Positions 5,984 through 6,939 of a stretch of 6,939 bases of DNA are shown here, one piece after another. The stretch comes from Alphaproteobacteria bacterium (GTDB taxonomy: Bacteria > Pseudomonadota > Alphaproteobacteria > Rhodobacterales > Rhodobacteraceae). The notes below the pieces were generated by a model that was not told the origin of the DNA, did no database searches, and worked only from the letters and a program-made list of their open reading frames with translations. Numbering within the stretch: position 1 is the first letter of the stretch; each line of letters opens with the position of its first letter. Location of the stretch: the NCBI GenBank assembly GCA_003695135.1, contig RFIR01000181.1, positions 1 to 6,939 of the forward strand, read 5' to 3'. Both the position numbers and the translations under genes were made by a program.

Positions 5984-6717
5984 CGACCCTGCCCGCGGCC
6001 ACCGAGCGCAAGCTCGGCCTCGTCATCGATCTCGACACCTGCGTCGGCTGCCATGCCTGCGCGGTGGCCTGCAAGGAATGGAACACGCAGGGCTATGGCG
6101 TGCCGCTGTCGGATCAGGACCCCTATGGCGCCGAACCCTCCGGCACCTGGCTCAACCGCGTGCATTCCTACGAGGTCCGGCCGCAATCGGGGCCGGCGCA
6201 GATCGTGCATTTTCCCCGTTCCTGCCTGCATTGCGAGGATGCGCCCTGCGTTACCGTCTGCCCGACGGGGGCGAGCTACAAGCGGGTCGAGGACGGCATC
6301 GTGCTGGTGGACGAGACGCGGTGCATGGGCTGCGGCATCTGTGCCTGGGCCTGCCCCTATGGCGCGCGCGAGCTCGACGAGGCGGCGGGCGTGATGAAGA
6401 AATGCACGCTCTGCGTCGATCGCATCTACAACGAGAACCTGCCCGAGGAGGACCGCGTTCCCGCCTGCGTGCGCACCTGCCCCGCCGGCGCGCGGCATTT
6501 CGGCGATCTCTCCGATCCCGACAGCGATGTCAGCCGGCTGGTGGCCGAACGCGGCGGCTTCGATCTGATGCCGGAGATGGAGACAAGACCGGTGAACAAG
6601 TATCTTCCGCCCCGACCCAAGGACCGGCCGATGCCGGAGCTGGCCGAGCTGGCCGAGCCGGCGCCGGGCGGCCTGCTCGGCTGGCTCGACCGCGCGCTGG
6701 AGCGTCTGGCGCCGTGA
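5980..6717 (+). CDS. soeB: SoeB, four-[4Fe-4S] electron-transfer subunit of sulfite dehydrogenase
   Basis: A DmsB/PsrB-type ferredoxin subunit of 245 aa that carries electrons from the SoeA molybdenum site to the SoeC membrane anchor. Sixteen cysteines form the four classical groups: C21/C24/C27/C31, C82/C85/C90/C94, C115/C118/C121/C125, and C142/C145/C163/C167. All are intact, so four [4Fe-4S] clusters are predicted. No signal peptide or membrane segment is visible, in keeping with a cytoplasmic complex. The sequence KLGLVIDLDTCVGCHAC and the later NKYLPPRPKD tail are as I recall for SoeB of Rhodobacterales. The C-terminal ~27 residues (ELAELAE, then GGLLGWLDRALERL) look like an acidic linker followed by a short amphipathic helix that might dock on SoeC or the membrane. 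The start is set by AAGGAG at 5966. It overlaps soeA by 4 bases (ATGA) and soeC by 4 bases (GTGA). Confidence 0.9.
   Translation: MTTLPAATERKLGLVIDLDTCVGCHACAVACKEWNTQGYGVPLSDQDPYGAEPSGTWLNRVHSYEVRPQSGPAQIVHFPRSCLHCEDAPCVTVCPTGASYKRVEDGIVLVDETRCMGCGICAWACPYGARELDEAAGVMKKCTLCVDRIYNENLPEEDRVPACVRTCPAGARHFGDLSDPDSDVSRLVAERGGFDLMPEMETRPVNKYLPPRPKDRPMPELAELAEPAPGGLLGWLDRALERLAP
6637..6659 (+). repeat. Short tandem repeat in the 3' end of soeB (GAGCTGGCC x2.5)
   Basis: Two perfect 9-base units followed by GAGCC encode ELAELAE from residue 220. The unit is a multiple of three, so slippage would lengthen or shorten the linker without a frameshift. It is probably a simple low-complexity linker. Confidence 0.5.
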
Positions 6718-6939
6718 TCCCCGCAGTCTCGCTCATCGTCTTCTCCGCCCTGTCGGGGCTGGGTTTCGGCATGATGGTCTGGCTTGGCCTCGGCTACGGG
6801 CCGCAACTCGGCTGGCATGTCTTCCTTGCCTGCGCGCTGGCGCTGGGCGCGGCGGCAGGCGGGCTGGTCGCCTCGCTGTGGCATCTGGGCAGCCCGGCCC
6901 GCGCCCGTTTCGCGCTCAGCCAGTGGCGCAGCTCGTGGA
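6714..6939 (+). CDS. soeC: SoeC, membrane anchor of sulfite dehydrogenase (DmsC/NrfD-like), partial N-terminus
   Basis: The start is GTG at 6714, overlapping the soeB stop as GTGA; 75 codons are visible before the right edge, and the 3' part is missing. A weak GGAG lies 11 bases upstream, so coupling to soeB probably drives translation. Residues ~4-27 (PAVSLIVFSALSGLGFG, then a Leu/Gly-rich run) and ~34-56 (WHVFLACALALGAAAGG, then LVASLW) are two predicted transmembrane helices. They are followed by HLGSPARARFALSQWRSSW, a loop signature of DmsC-type anchor subunits. The full protein should have about eight helices and hand electrons to quinone. The gene order soeA-soeB-soeC and the tight overlaps strongly support the call. 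The start could shift slightly to an internal codon, but no better ATG precedes the first helix. Confidence 0.85.
   Translation, partial: MIPAVSLIVFSALSGLGFGMMVWLGLGYGPQLGWHVFLACALALGAAAGGLVASLWHLGSPARARFALSQWRSSW

Overview
The window is GC-rich, about two-thirds G+C by eye, with a very strong G/C bias at third codon positions. It is densely packed and has no RNA genes, mobile elements or CRISPR. Base composition, codon use and the character of the proteins, especially the SoeA/SoeB-like pair, suggest an alphaproteobacterium of the Rhodobacterales type (Rhodobacter/Paracoccus/Roseobacter relatives). That placement is inferred from remembered family features, not from a search.

Layout: two divergent operons are separated by one intergenic region of about 220 bases (2946-3166). 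On the minus strand, reading leftwards, are a MOFRL-family glycerate 2-kinase (2945-1701), a cytochrome P450 (1668-265), and the first 89 codons of a probable lipid A/lysophospholipid acyltransferase-like protein (268-1, running off the window). The P450 stop and the acyltransferase start overlap as ATGA. On the plus strand are soeA (3167-5983), soeB (5980-6717) and the start of soeC (6714 onward, running off the window). These encode a cytoplasm-facing molybdenum sulfite dehydrogenase: a catalytic Mo-bisMGD subunit, a four-cluster iron-sulfur subunit and a membrane quinone-reducing anchor. All three plus-strand genes are linked by 4-base stop/start overlaps.

How the genes work together: SoeABC is expected to oxidise sulfite to sulfate at the inner face of the membrane and pass electrons through SoeB clusters to quinone via SoeC. 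This detoxifies sulfite released from thiosulfate or organosulfonates such as taurine, and conserves its energy. The minus-strand kinase phosphorylates glycerate into central metabolism. The P450 and acyltransferase look like a tightly coupled pair, possibly acting on an acyl or lipid substrate; that function is a hypothesis. The intergenic region holds a perfect 7+7 inverted repeat and a candidate promoter framed by a 9-bp inverted repeat.

The less-explained part is the kinase-P450-acyltransferase operon. The soe locus is a recognisable known system, although its soeA start is better placed at an internal GTG than at the longest ATG.
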